Source: Thraustochytrium sp. TN22 (Eukaryota; Sar; Bigyra; Thraustochytrida; Thraustochytriidae). From it: a DNA stretch of 64,000 nucleotides. The position numbers and the translations under genes were made by a program. Each line of letters starts with the position of its first letter. Within the stretch, counting starts at the first letter, position 1. The stretch is taken from the NCBI GenBank assembly GCA_013306675.1, contig JABLUY010000003.1:8896-72895 (forward strand), written 5' to 3'. Shown in pieces: positions 43,188 through 55,700 of this stretch. Below the pieces are notes generated by a model. It ran no database searches and was not told where the DNA came from. It saw nothing but the letters and a program-made list of their open reading frames with translations.

Positions 43188-45031
43188 ATGTCGCGGCGCC
43201 ACGAGAAGCTGCCGCTGAGCGTGGGCGGCGCCCAGATTGCACCGCGGCCCGACGAGCACGGCGGCGTGAGCGCAGCTGCGGCCGCCGCCACGGCGACGAC
43301 TGCGGCGGCGACGGCCGTGGCGGGCGAGGCCGGCTCGCGCAAGGAGAATCGACGTCGCGCGAGCAACAGGGACAGCTTCTTCCGCCGGTCCAGCACCTCG
43401 AGGACTTCGAGCGTCATGGCTAGCCATGGCAGGAAGGCGCTCGCCATCATGGTGGACGCTGCGTGCGCCGATGGCACCACCGGGGGCAGCCACGACACGG
43501 GCGCCGCCGGTGGCGGGGGCCTCAGTGACGCTGGTGGCGTGCCCCGTGCGGACGGTTGGTTCTTTTTGCAAGACGTACTGACCAAGGTCGCCACGGAGAT
43601 CGGGCCCAAGCTCGCGCAGTTGGACTGCGGCGATGGTGGTTCCGGCATCGGCCCGGCGGGCGGCGCCAGCGTTGGCAGCGGTCTGGCCTCTATGGGAAGC
43701 AGCAATAGCAGCAACAACAGCAATAGCAGCCACATCAGCAACAGCAACGGCAACAGCGGGGGCGCCGGTGGCGTCGGCTTCGGCACGAGCGGCTCAGGCC
43801 TCGCCTCGGGCGGCGGGGACGGCGCCGCACACGGCGTTCTAGACCCCTTCATGCTGCAGACGCTCTGGGAGGACTACCCTCGCCGGTGTGCATTCTTTGT
43901 CGCAGGCCTGCGCTCCTGGCTCGCACTTCCGCCACCCCTCTTTGATCAGGTCTTCGACGCTGTGATGGAGTGGGCGGAGCCGCCTTTTGCCGTGGATCGC
44001 AAGTTCCCTCGGGCGGATGGCGTTTTTCACAGCCGATTGATCGAAGTCCTCTGGTCGCGGTGCGCGGCTGACCTGCTCAGCCACCTGCTCAGGTACGACG
44101 CGGCGCGCACGTCTGAACGCGCCTGGCAGCGGCTCTTGGAGCTCGCCATCATTCACATGACACTCAAACCCGTCGTGACGGCAGGCGCCGCGAGAGAAGC
44201 CGCGCCGCAGGACATCATCAGCAGAATGGTAGCCCAGGCGCAGCTTAGCTGGGCCGCGGTACTCGGGCTAGCCGTGCGTGCAAAGCCGAGCCTGCTCCCG
44301 CGCACCTTCGGGCTCGGCCCGCCCTTTCACGCGTGGCTCTTCGTGGACCTGACGCTCGGCACCGTGGAGGTCGCGCGTGAGGTGCTCGCCATGCTCACCG
44401 ACCAACTCTCGCAGCCCAAGCTGGACAAGGCGACGCGCCTCATCATGCTGCTGGCTTTGGAACCCATCGTGGAGCGCATAAACTTTCAGCGCCTTGATGC
44501 GGGGTGGACTGCGCTGTTTGACGAGATCGTCGCTGGTCGCTTGTTTAAATCCGCCGAGCAGCTTGCCAAGACCGAGGAGCTCAAGGCCGCGGCGCTCAGC
44601 CTCATGCTCACCATCCTCACACGAGCGCCGCGCGCTTTTTACGAGGCCAACTTTCAGTCCTTCTTTTCCAAGCGCGTCATGCGCCATTTATCGGAGCCGC
44701 GCAAGGTGACACACTCGCTTGAGATCGTCCTCCGCTCGCTGCGGAGCCCGAGCTACGCGCGACCCGCGGTGGCCTGGGACGCCTTCGAGACATACGTGCC
44801 TCTGGAGACCCGCTTCAAGGAAGCGCCGTGCGCGCTGGCGCACGCCTCAGCTATCGATTACCGCACGGCAGAGACCATCTTCGCTGAGGTCTTCGAGCGG
44901 GCCCGCTCCAAGGCGCTCGCTTCGCTGGGCGGCTCCTCGTCCGCCTTTAGCCTTGCGTCCATGGGATCGCAAAGCGACCTGCTGGCCGCTGCCTCCCCGC
45001 CGCAGCAGGCGCAGCATCAAGCGCCGCCACC

Positions 45032-45069
<38 letters not shown>

Positions 45070-45076
45070 TGCCTCT

Positions 45077-45121
<45 letters not shown>

Positions 45122-48100
45122 ACTGCTGCATCACAACCCACCGTACCAAGCCCAGCTCGAGTTAGACGGGCTCGCCAACGCAAGCTCGCCCCTCGCGATG
45201 TCGCCGTCCGCACTGCACGGACCCGCGCTCACGGACTCGATCTCGTCAGTTGCCTCGCACGGATCGACCTCGTCCATGAACACAGCCCCGACGCTGGCGG
45301 GCGCGCAACAGTTCGGCCTGCCGACGCTGCCCAAGAACATTGCGGTATCCAAGCACATCGTCCTGCAGCTTGCGGCGCACGATCTCATGCTGTTCCGTGA
45401 CAGGGCCCTCCCGTTCCTGATGCAGATTCCGGACGACCTGAATCGGTGCAGCCAGACGGTGGCGAACCGCATCTTGGTCGGCATCCGGTGCCTGTGGGAC
45501 ATATTGAGTCCCGGCGCGAACGTCTTCCGCGCCACAGCCCAGTGTCTGCATGGGCCCAAAGCCGAGGCGCAGCACGCCGCGCTGCGAGATATCTTTGCGC
45601 TCGCCATGCGCAAGATGGCCGCAATGGCCAAGGCGCTGCAGGCCGTCTTCGGACTCGATGCCATGGGCCGGGCGGATACGGCGCTCGTACCGACGATTCT
45701 GTGGGACAGCACCTTTGCTGCAAACAACGCGGCGCAGGCCGACGGGGCCGCATCCCGCGGCTTCCGCGACCCCATTGGCGATGCGCGAGGCTACCCCTTT
45801 GCCTGGGCGGACCCAACACGGGGGAGCGCGCTGGATGCCAACGCGTACCTTGGCAATGGACTGGTTCTCGAGCTGCAGACGCTGGCAGCCCACAACGATC
45901 TCTTCGAGGGTGGCGCGGAGGTTGCCTTCCGCGCGCGCAATCTGACTGACAAGCTTGGCGCTGAAGCGCAGGTCGCGCAGACGCTGCGCGCGCGGGCCGG
46001 TCTCTTCAAGAAGCGTGTCAACCCGGCGCTCGAGGTCTTCCGTGAGCTTGTCTACGCGCTACCGGCGCTCTCCTGCTCGCCGGTGCCCGGGCGCACGTCC
46101 GCGGCCGCTGACGTTCCTCTGCCGGACATCTCGCTCCTCCTCCACGCCGACTGGTTCATCGCCACGGCGCTCTCGCATGCGCTGCAGCGCATCATGGGTT
46201 CCGCGCAGCACGACGACCTTCGCGTGCGGCTGCTCGACCTGCTCGCCCGCGAGACGACAAGGTCAGTGCATCGCAGCGGCAAGTGCACGTGCGCCGTCCT
46301 CACGTACGTGCGTCAGATCGTGCTGCTCCTACGCATGTGGGCGCACCAACGTGCCACAGCTGCCCGCCTGCGCGGCCAAAGCGACCCCGAGGCCTCGACG
46401 CTGCACCACGACGAGGACGTGAACGAGGACGACGAGGACGACGAGGACGGCCTGGACTGCGGCTCGCACAGCGCGCAGCCGCTCTTGGCGCTCGCCCTTT
46501 CGTTGCTCAGTTTTCCGTGCACCACGGTACGCCTGCACGCGCACGAGATCGTCGAGGTGCTCAAGAGAATTTGGCCCTCGCTCACGCGCATCTGCGATGC
46601 CGTGGCCGCCGTCCTGGCCAAGCACGCCTCGTTCTCGTACCAGTGCGCTCTCAAGGCGGCCTGCCTCTGCGCCGCTGCGCCGCCTCTACCCGGGGAGATG
46701 TCCCGTCGCAAAACTGCGGACGAGGCTTACGTCTCGTCGCCGCGATCGCCGCTTTTCGGGCCCGGGTCGCCTCGCGCCGGATCTCCCGGCCGCGCGTCCT
46801 CGCCCACGCCCACCGCCGCGGCAATTCCGCCACTCCCGCCGCTCCCGCCCCTGCCCGGGACGCCAGGCGCGCCCACGTCGTCCGGAACGGCCGCCGCCGT
46901 GGCCGCCGTCGCGGCGAATGGGCCCGGCGGCGGAGGGCCGCCCCGGCCCTACTACCACGCGCGGAGCGCGACGGCAGACGGAAGCCCTCTCTCGCGCGAT
47001 AGGCTTCGACGCGCGCCGTCCTCGTCGGAGGCGCGGGCCGTCGGCGGCACCAGCGCGGCCCTCTCTTTCCCCGTTGGCAGCTCCAGCGGCTTCGAGACGC
47101 CGCCACGCCGCCGCCGACAGAGCTTGGTTTCCGGGGATATCCTGGTCAAGGGCAGCACCGCCTCCTTCGAGAGCGCCTTCGAGTACGTGCGCGTGAACGA
47201 GACGCCCGTGGTGAGCCGCGACGAGCTCTTCTTATGGTATCGCGCGGCGGGCGTTGCGGTGGACGGCCTGGATCCGCGGTCCGGCTTGAACCGGTCGGAA
47301 CACTGGGCGGACGAGCTCATCAAGGTCGCGCGCGACCTGGTTGCCATCCCAGAGCTGCGCGCCTGCCTGCATACGGTTTCTCAGACACAGCTGCAATGGC
47401 TCGGCCAGGTGTCAGCCTTTCACATTGACGCGGACAATGTCCTCTTCTTCGAGGCGGCCCTGCGCAAGTCAGCCGTGACGCTTGTCCTCGGCCTCGCCGG
47501 GACGGACCCGAGCCTGGCGCCGCGGTCTGCGCTGCTCGTGGAGCCCGGTACAAGCGCCTGGCCCGGCGAGCTCGAGGCGGACGTGGAGACCCTCCTGTAC
47601 GACATGTGGGACGCGGCCGCGCGCATTCGAACGCACACGCCTGAGTTGACCGTGCTGCGGCGCATCGTGCTGGACCTTGCCGGAAAGAGCGTGCACCCAC
47701 ACTGCTTGGCGCGCGCCATCCAGCTCTGCCTTTCGTGGCGCGAAACGCGCCGCACTACGATGGCCTCGCCATCGCGCAACCATGTGGCCGACGATCGGCC
47801 CAAGTTCGGCAAGTTTGGCCGCAAGCGCATCGCGGAGGCCGCCGCGCAGGCCGCTGCCTTTGCAGAGGCGGACGCCGCGTCCGTGGACCAGATCTGCTGC
47901 ACGGTGCTGCGCCAGCTGCTGTCCAGCGTCGACCAAGGCTCGCTTCCCGGCTGGGAGCCAGCCCTGCGCATGGTCTTTGGCTACATGTCGACCGTGGCAC
48001 AGTCGGAGCGTCTGCGTAATGCGGACTGGACGCTGGCGCTTGAGCTCTCGCGCCTCTGCCTGCAGGCCGCGCTCGTGCTGCGCAGGAGCCTGTCGAGTAG

Positions 48101-51100
48101 CCTGGAGATGGGCCAGCTCGTGCATCGGGCCGACCAGGTCTGGCTGCGCGCGGAGCGCCGCCGCATCTGGACGCTCATGCAGACCATCGCCGGCTATGAC
48201 GACGTGCGGCTTTTCTCGGTGCGCACAACGGGCACGACCGCGGCGACCGCGTCGCCGTCCATCGCTTCGCCGCGCGTGCCCGGCACGCCTGAAGTCTCTG
48301 GGTCCGCCGGCGTGGGCCTGGGCGCGAGCCCGGGCCTCATGCAGTCGGACCGCGGCATCGTGTCGGAAAGCAAGTTCAAGATGCTGCGCGAGTTGGCCAC
48401 CAGCGTCGGCACCGAGATGCTGCGGCTCGGCCCTACTTCGCTCGGCACGGTAGCACCGCGGCCGGACGAGATGCTATGGGCTTGGTTCTACTTTGACGAG
48501 GACCGCGAAAAGGTGCCAGGCCACACTGGCTCGCTGCTGCGCCACTATCTGGTGGCACACTGGCACGTGGGCGACGTGGAAGCCGCCGGGGGCGGCACCT
48601 TTGGTCCCTTCGTCGAGCGTTGGTTTGAGGAGATGCAGGGCCGGCCTGGCACGCAGCGGCGCGCCGACGCCATCTTTGCGGCGCTCGTGGAGGCTGTGGC
48701 CGTCTGGCTCTTCCATGGGCCAGAACGCACAATGGCGCGTCCGCTCGAGCCGAGCGCGTTGGCACTCCTGGCGCTCCTAGCGCTTGTGCAGGCCGCCAGC
48801 CACCCATCGGCAGACTTCCGCGCCAAGGCCTTCGTCCTACTGGATGTGGTGGAGCGCTCCGACTCGTGGGCCAATTTGACCGGCAACACGCGCGGCGGAG
48901 GCTCGCCGTACGAGTTGCACGTGGCGAGCACGCTAGGATTGCGGACGCGGGCCGCGGACGCGCGCACGATCGAGCACACGGCATCGCAGGCCTCCTTCGT
49001 CCTCGCGGACCGCTGCCCGGGGCTCGGCCCGACCATCCTGAGCCACCTGTGCCGCCGCCTGCCGGCCTTTCACAAGGCTGGCCTTGGAGCGCAGGCGGTC
49101 CAGGTATGCGCGGCCTTCGCCCAGAGCCCGGCGACCCGCGTGCTGGCTTCCGCTGTCGCGGCCTTGCAGCAGGGCGAGCCGCCGGACCTGGCCGGCCCAG
49201 CCGGCTTCAAGCGCAGGTCGCGGAGCAATAGCACGCGTGCGCGGCGTGGCACGGACCAGGACGCCGCCGAGGACAGCGCTGGGATGGCGGGCGTCGGCAG
49301 CTCCGGAGGTGCTGCTGCGGGTGCTGCGGGTGCTGCTGGCGGCGCGCCTCGCAAGTTCTCGCACGGGACAATGGAGCTGGAGTTGCGCCAAAGCGTGCAG
49401 GAGGACATCCGCCGCGCACAAAAGCCCCACATCAGCCTCGAGGAAGTGTGGACCTGCGTCGCGACGCTAGCCAAGGACGGCACGCAGGCTACGCTGGACC
49501 TGGCGATGCCGCTCTGGCGCGCCTTTTGCACGCACAACGCCACCACGGTGGTGGACTTCTTCCTCTCGCATATCGTCTATAGCTGCCTCCCTGGCGGCAG
49601 CACGCGCGAACGCGAGATTGCGACTTTCTACCTGACGGCCATCGCGCCGGAGGTCTTCGCGGCGTCCCCCAACATTGTGCTCAACAACTTGGTGCTGGGC
49701 GTGCTTTACCGCGTCAAGTTCGAGTCGGTCACGCAAGGGCTTTTCGCAAGCGCAGTCCTCTCACCGACCTCGCGGCGGCCGCATCTCCTGCAGGAGTGGA
49801 TCCAGCTGGCGCTTTCCGTAGAGGCGGACATGGACGGCTACCTGGGCCGGCGCGAGCGCCTCGAGCAGGACCTTGATTCGCTTCTACGTAGCCAAAGTAG
49901 CGTCCTGCAGGCGCTCACCCTGTGCGCGGCCGGTGCCCGCGCGCTCTGCGCCATGGCCTTCCCGCAGATGATCACCTTCAGCCTGTGCTCGGTGATGGGC
50001 CTGCCAGTCGCAGCCCGTGGCACTGGCGGCGCGGCGGTCGCCGCCTCGTTCGAGGCGCGCGCGCCAGCGCGCGAGTGCATGGCCATGCTCTTGCGCTCGC
50101 TCATGCACGAGCGCCTCGCGCGCCGCAGCGCAGCCGTGGACCCAGCGCTGGCCGCCACGACGGCCGTGCCGGCGCATCTTCGCGGGCCGGCCACCGACGC
50201 GGCGCTCTCGCTTGCCGAGGTCAACCCGGCCGCTTACGGCAGACGCCAGCTACAGGTTGCAGTCGGTGCCATGGTGGAGTTCCTCGTGCTGTGCAGCCCG
50301 GAGGGCGATTTGCTCCATCTGTGGTGCCAATGCCTGCTGCTCAACGCGCTCGGGCTGTACCTGCAGCACATGTTCTGGAGGCCGGCGCTCATGGAGCGCT
50401 GCCTGACCGTGTATGCCGCACTGCGCAGCCGCATCAAGGGCCCGCTTTTCCTCGTGGCAGGCTTCGCCGAGGTGGACGAGAGTGTAGCGTGGCGCATCGA
50501 AGTCCTGGCGCTGCTGCGCATCGGCCATCAGGCCGTCCTCAACGACCAGTCGGCGCTGCTCAACAAGGTACTTGCATGCCTCGCGCTCCTGGACTTGCGG
50601 CCGGCCTCAGCCCCGGTGAGCAAATTCCTCCTCAATGTCTACGCCGCGGTCGCGCAGCCCGGCGCCACGGAGACGGCCTGCATGGAGCTTCTGCTCGCCG
50701 CCCTTCCGGACACGCTCTCGCAGGTGGACATTTGCGTGCACACGCTGGACCTCAAGCTGCAGGACCGCATCACGGAGGTCCTTTTGGCGTGCGACGCCCG
50801 CTGCCGTGATGCGGAGAGCGAGGACGAAGACCGTGACCCGACCATGCCCTTGACGCTGGGCGTGCGCGTCTACCGCTGCGGCCTGCTCCGCTTGGAGCTG
50901 CTGTGCACGCTTCTGCCCATTCTTACCATGGGCGGCCTGGTATCGGGTGCTTCCATCTCGGAGGCCGTGGACAGCCTGGCGCTCCCGGGCGCCGTCCGCG
51001 AGCCTCTGCACGCCTTTATCATGCGGCCCGCCGATGACGAGATGGCTCAGGCTGCCTGCGTGGCGATGATGGAACACTATGGCACCGTCACCTTTGCGAC

Positions 51101-51956
51101 GGCGCTGGTTCGCTCGAGCCTGCAGCAGATGGCCGAGCTCGCCTACAGCCCGCGACACGACGCCTACTCGTCCGCCGTCTTCCGTCTGGCCACCTGTATC
51201 CTGAACGGGTCACCAGTCTGCTTGCGGCCGCTGCTCCCGATTATGCGGGTGGCTGCCTCCGTGGAGCTCGGGCCCAAGCCGCTCGCTCTGGTGGAGTCCG
51301 TGGAGGACCTGCTGCAGGCGGCGCACGCCGCCTCGAGTGCGCTCGCCTCGCTCGACTCCGAGGCGGCAGCCCCTGATTCGGGTGGGGGGGCGGACCTGAC
51401 CACCGCCGCCGCCGCGGCAAGCCAGGAGGAGGACAGCTTTGCGAATCTTGCGAACCTGGTGGACGCTGATGCCGAGGAGCTGGAGGGGGCGCTCGCACAC
51501 TTCATGATGAAGCCCGGGTCGCCTGTGGCCTCGCCCCGCTGGCGCCAGCAGCTGCGGCGCGTCTCCAGCCACTCCTCACGCAAGAGCATGGTGGGCGCCT
51601 CAACGGACGCGGCGGACTCGACCGTCGGCTCCACCGCTGCCGCCATCCCGCCGTCCGTCTCCGTGAACCGTCCCAAGAGCCCTCTGGCGTCTGCACGCCT
51701 CGACGTGAACAGTTTAAGCCGTGGCGTGGACCTTCTTCAGGCGGAAGTGGTCGCAGATGCCGGCGCCGAGGACGACGACGGTGACGGTAGCGAGTTGGAC
51801 AACGCGGAGCTTCAGCAGCAGATGGATGAGTTCATGGTTGGCGGCGTGGCGTCGTTTGACCGATCCAAGCAGATTCATGGGCCGAGCCTGGGCGAGGAGG
51901 CGGACGAGGAGGCAGACGATGTCGAGGAGGAAGGCAGAGGAGAGAGTGGTGGTGGT

Positions 51957-51988
<32 letters not shown>

Positions 51989-52571
51989 TGGCCTGCGGCA
52001 CAGTAGTCGTGGCGCGAGCTCTGGCCGGCATTTCGATGACACCGGCGAAGCGGACCAGAGCGAGTCTGAGGAGGAGGAAGTCCATGGACATACGTGGGCC
52101 GGGTCTTCATCTTCGTTGCGCGGCGGTCGCGCGCCGGGCACGATCCGTCTTCAGCGGTACCGGTCCATGGAGCGTAGTGGCCCTTCCGAGCAGCAGTCGG
52201 CCGTGATGCGCAGGAGCTTTTTGGAAGAGCTCCTGGGCGACCCGGCCAATCACAAGCAGATCGAGACCTTCATTGTGCAGCAGCCCTCCATTGACACCTC
52301 GTGGCTCGAGTTTGCCTTGTCCATTATCGAGTACAAGCGCGAGCCCAGCCGTGACGCCGCCGATGCCCTGTACAACCAGTTCCTCGTGCTGGACGCGCTG
52401 GATACCGTGGATGTGCCGGACAGCTTTCGCGAGTCTGTGGCGGCTTCGCTGGAGCGGGCCGAGGAGGCCACAGCAGACCTCTTCGAGCTGGGATTCAAGC
52501 TCGCGCTTGATTACCTCGACAAGAACTTTCTTGGGCGTTACCTGCGCTCCGTGCAGTATTGCGAAGCTTGA
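43188..52571 (+). CDS. large Furry-like (cell-morphogenesis) scaffold with C-terminal RGS domain
   Basis: 3,127 residues, one exon, ATG start. Most of the chain is helical, leucine- and alanine-rich, of the HEAT-like kind, with family-like segments such as L-A-L-L-A-L-V-Q-A-A-S-H-P-S-A-D-F-R (about residue 1870) and L-W-R-A-F-C-T-H-N-A-T-T-V-V-D-F-F (about 2110). I assign it tentatively to Furry/Tao3/MOR2, scaffolds that work with NDR kinases in polarised growth; the match is by general pattern. Low-complexity insertions include a Pro then Gln tract (about 611-646) and an acidic and Gly-rich tract (about 2900-2935). Residues about 3005-3127 are a clear RGS domain: F-L-E-E-L-L at its start, S-I-I-E-Y-K, A-L-Y-N-Q-F, V-D-V-P-D-S-F-R-E-S-V and F-L-G-R-Y-L-R-S at its end. 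RGS domains speed GTP hydrolysis by G-alpha proteins, so it may link heterotrimeric G-protein signals to cell shape. Confidence 0.7.
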
Positions 52572-52786
52572 AGCATTTATGATTCTTCTGTGTCGAGCTG
52601 TGTTGTGTGGTGGTTGTGGTTGACTTGTTTTACTGCTCTCCTTTTGCTTGGAAACTCAGAACGAGCGCAAGCAACCGCAAGCGCCCGCAAGCACGGAGAG
52701 TGCCCTCGAGAAGAAGCTTTTAAAAAATTACTTCATGATGCAGGGTTAGCATGGGTCAGGTCAGTGGTGCGCTGGCTTGCCTTGCC
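52572..52786. other. short convergent 3' intergenic region with GCAAGC words
   Basis: 215 bases between the stop codons of the Furry-RGS and CAF-1 genes. It is AT-richer than the genes (TTTTAAAAAATTAC near 52719-52732) and has four CGCAAGC or similar words at 52662-52698. There is no AATAAA. Confidence 0.6.
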
Positions 52787-55700
52787 TCACTGGCCTGCGA
52801 CAGCGGAGGACTGAGGCGGGTATCGTGAGAGGACGGAAGGCAGCACACACCACTTGGAGCCGGACCTCTTCTCTCGTGTGGCGACCTCGCTGATCTTGGC
52901 ACGAATGGCCTTCTTGGTTGGAGTCCGTACCGGAGTGGCCGTATTCTCCGATGCACTTGCGCAGATCACCGCGAGCGAGCTGTACACATCCTCCACAAGC
53001 TTGGGCAGGATGTCGGTCTTCTCATGCACCAGGGCGACAAGGTCCGACATGCGCTCCTCCGGGAAGAGTCGGGCTGGCCTGGATGCAGGAGACCGGCCCG
53101 CGGCGCCGGGCGAAGCAGTAACCTTTTCCGTGGCGTCAGTTCGTGCAGGGGTGGAGGGACTCTTGAGGAAGCCGACAATGGTACCGGCCTTGCTGTTGTT
53201 AGCTGGGATCGCAGGCTTTTGGGCCGCCGCGGGGCCTGCTACAGGCGTGGGCTGCAGTCGTCTCTTCTTCTTCTTCTGCTGTTGCTGCTGTTGATGTTTG
53301 TCCTGGAGCGCAGCTTCCCTCTCCTTGCGCTTGCGCTCCAAGCGCTCCTCCTTCTCCTTGCGCTTGCGCTCCTCCTTCTCTTCCTTCTCCTTCTCGCGCT
53401 TCTCGTCGCGCAGGCGCTTGGCCTCCTCGCGAAGCTTGCGCTTCTCCTCTTTCTCCTTCTCCTTCTCGAGGCGGCGCACGTCGCTCTTGGAGAGGATCTC
53501 CATGGCGAGCTCGTCCGCCGTGGGCGGCTCCAGCGAGATGGGCCCCGCTAGGTACGCGCGCGCCTCGTCGTGCGTGGTGTGGGTCTCCAGCGCGAGCGCC
53601 TCAACCGGATACGCGAGCAGGTTGGTTGCAAGGCTGGCGGCGTCCTGCGCGGCGGCCGCCTCCGGATCGTACACGACGCCGACTGCGTAGCGAACGTTGC
53701 CAGCCTTACGGCGCGCCGGGGCGCGCGCGCTGGCGAGCAAGTCGTCCTCGTCGTCCTCGCCCTCCTCTTCCTCGGCCATCTCCTTGCCGGCGTACTCGAC
53801 GTCCTCATCGCGCATGAGCCAGCCGTCCTGGTAGTCGAGCTCCTTGTCATCCTCAGAGGCCGCGTCGCTGTTGCCGACGCTTTCCGCGTCCTCTGGGTCC
53901 TCCTGCCACTCTTCGTCGCTGTCCGCCTCGTAGTCCAGCGAGGAATCGCGCGCGAACGGCTGGCGCCCGCACACCGTGGCGCTCCGCTTGCGAAAGGTGC
54001 CAAAGTAAGGCGGCCGCCGGTTCTCGCCGAAATGGAAGAGCTTCTTGCGCTGCGCATTCGCGACAACGGCCGGGTCGTCTACGAGCTGCACCGAGGCCTC
54101 CTGCGGGTCCAGAGCGGAGACGTCACGCGTTGCTGCACTCGAGACCGCGCCCGCGGCCACTGGCCGCCGAAACACGGCGACAGGCCGCTTGCGCGCCAGC
54201 CGCTTAACCCATTCGCCCAGGACTAGCGCTTCACCATGCTGCAGGCCCTCGTCCACGCGCCGCGAGGCCGCTTCGAGGTCTGCCTCCGAGGATGGCGCGG
54301 CCAGACCGGGCGCGGACGTCGAGGCACCCGTCGCAGAGGTGGCGGCCGCGATCGGCGTGGACGGCGCCTTCTTGAAGAAGTTCGTCAGCGGTACGCCCTT
54401 CTTGCGCTGCTCACGGGCCTTCTCCTGCGCCTTGGCCGCCTCTCGCGCAAGCCGCTGCTCCTCCTTGGCCTGCTCGCGGCGCTCGCGGTCCTTCTGCTTC
54501 GCCGCCGCCTTCTCCAGTCGCTCGCGCTCGCGCTGGCGAGCAACTTCGTCCTCGCGCAACAGACGCTCCACGGTCTCCAGCTCACGCGCCACGCGCGTCG
54601 CCAGCTTGTCCTCGTGGTTACGCCGCAGGCTGCGCAGGACCCGCGATGTAGCCGTGATGCGCTTCGAGACCGCCGCCATGCGCCGCCGGTTTTCTTGGAC
54701 CGCCTTGGCGCCCGCCTCGGGGAGCAGCGAAAGATTCACCACCTCCCACCGCCACAGCGCGTCCTCCTCGGTGTCCTCCTTGGCGATGGCGGCCTTGCGC
54801 TTGATGCCATGTGCCTTGCGCTCCGCAAGGAGAAGGATGCGCTCGTGCAGAGCCGCGGCTTCGCCCTCCGTGCCTGCCTCATCCGCGATGCTCGCCGCCA
54901 GCGCGTCCAGGGTCTCCGTGCGCCCCTGCACGCGGCACGCGAGGCGACGCTGTGCCTCAGCCTCGTCCAGGTCGGCGGTGAGAGGCCCGGCCTCCGCAGC
55001 TGCGTTCGGGATCTGCGCATCCTCCAGCAGGGCGCGCCCATCTTCGAGGAAGCGAGCCAGGTGCTCCGCCTGTGTGCCGATGCGCGGGTCGTCCTGCTCG
55101 GTCAGGTCGCTGGGCGGGGCCGGCTTGGCCTTCTTGCCGGGCGATGCGGCCGAGGCCTCTTTGTCGCCAACCGACGCCCTGGGCGATGCGGCGGCCTTGG
55201 GCGAAGCTGTGGTCGATTCGGCGGCCTTGGCCTTGGCCTTGGTCTTGACCTCGGTCGCGACCTCGTTCTTGGTTTTGGTCTTGTCCTCGTCCGTGGCCTT
55301 GGCCTTGGTCGCACGTTGCCGCCGCGGCTTCTTTTGCTTGGTCTCGGGGGCCGTCTCGACAGCCGTCGGAGCATCCGCCTCCACCTCCATAACATCGTCA
55401 CTCTTGGCCTCCTTGGCATCGTCGTCCTGCGCGACGGGCTTGCTCGCGGTCTCCACGACCTCAATCTCGTCGTCATCGTCGTCATCGTCGTCGTCGTCGT
55501 CGTCGTTGTCATCGTCGTTGTCGTCCTTCTCCCCCTCCTTCTCCTCGTCGTCATCGTCCTCAACGACAAGGATTTGGTTTTTGGCAAGGTTTGAGTTGAG
55601 CTCCGCGGGCTCGCAAGGGGCTGCGTCGCTAGCAGCACCTTCGTCATTGCCTGAAGAGGACCGAGTGCGGCGCTTCGTCACGCGTGTCGAGGCGCTCTCG

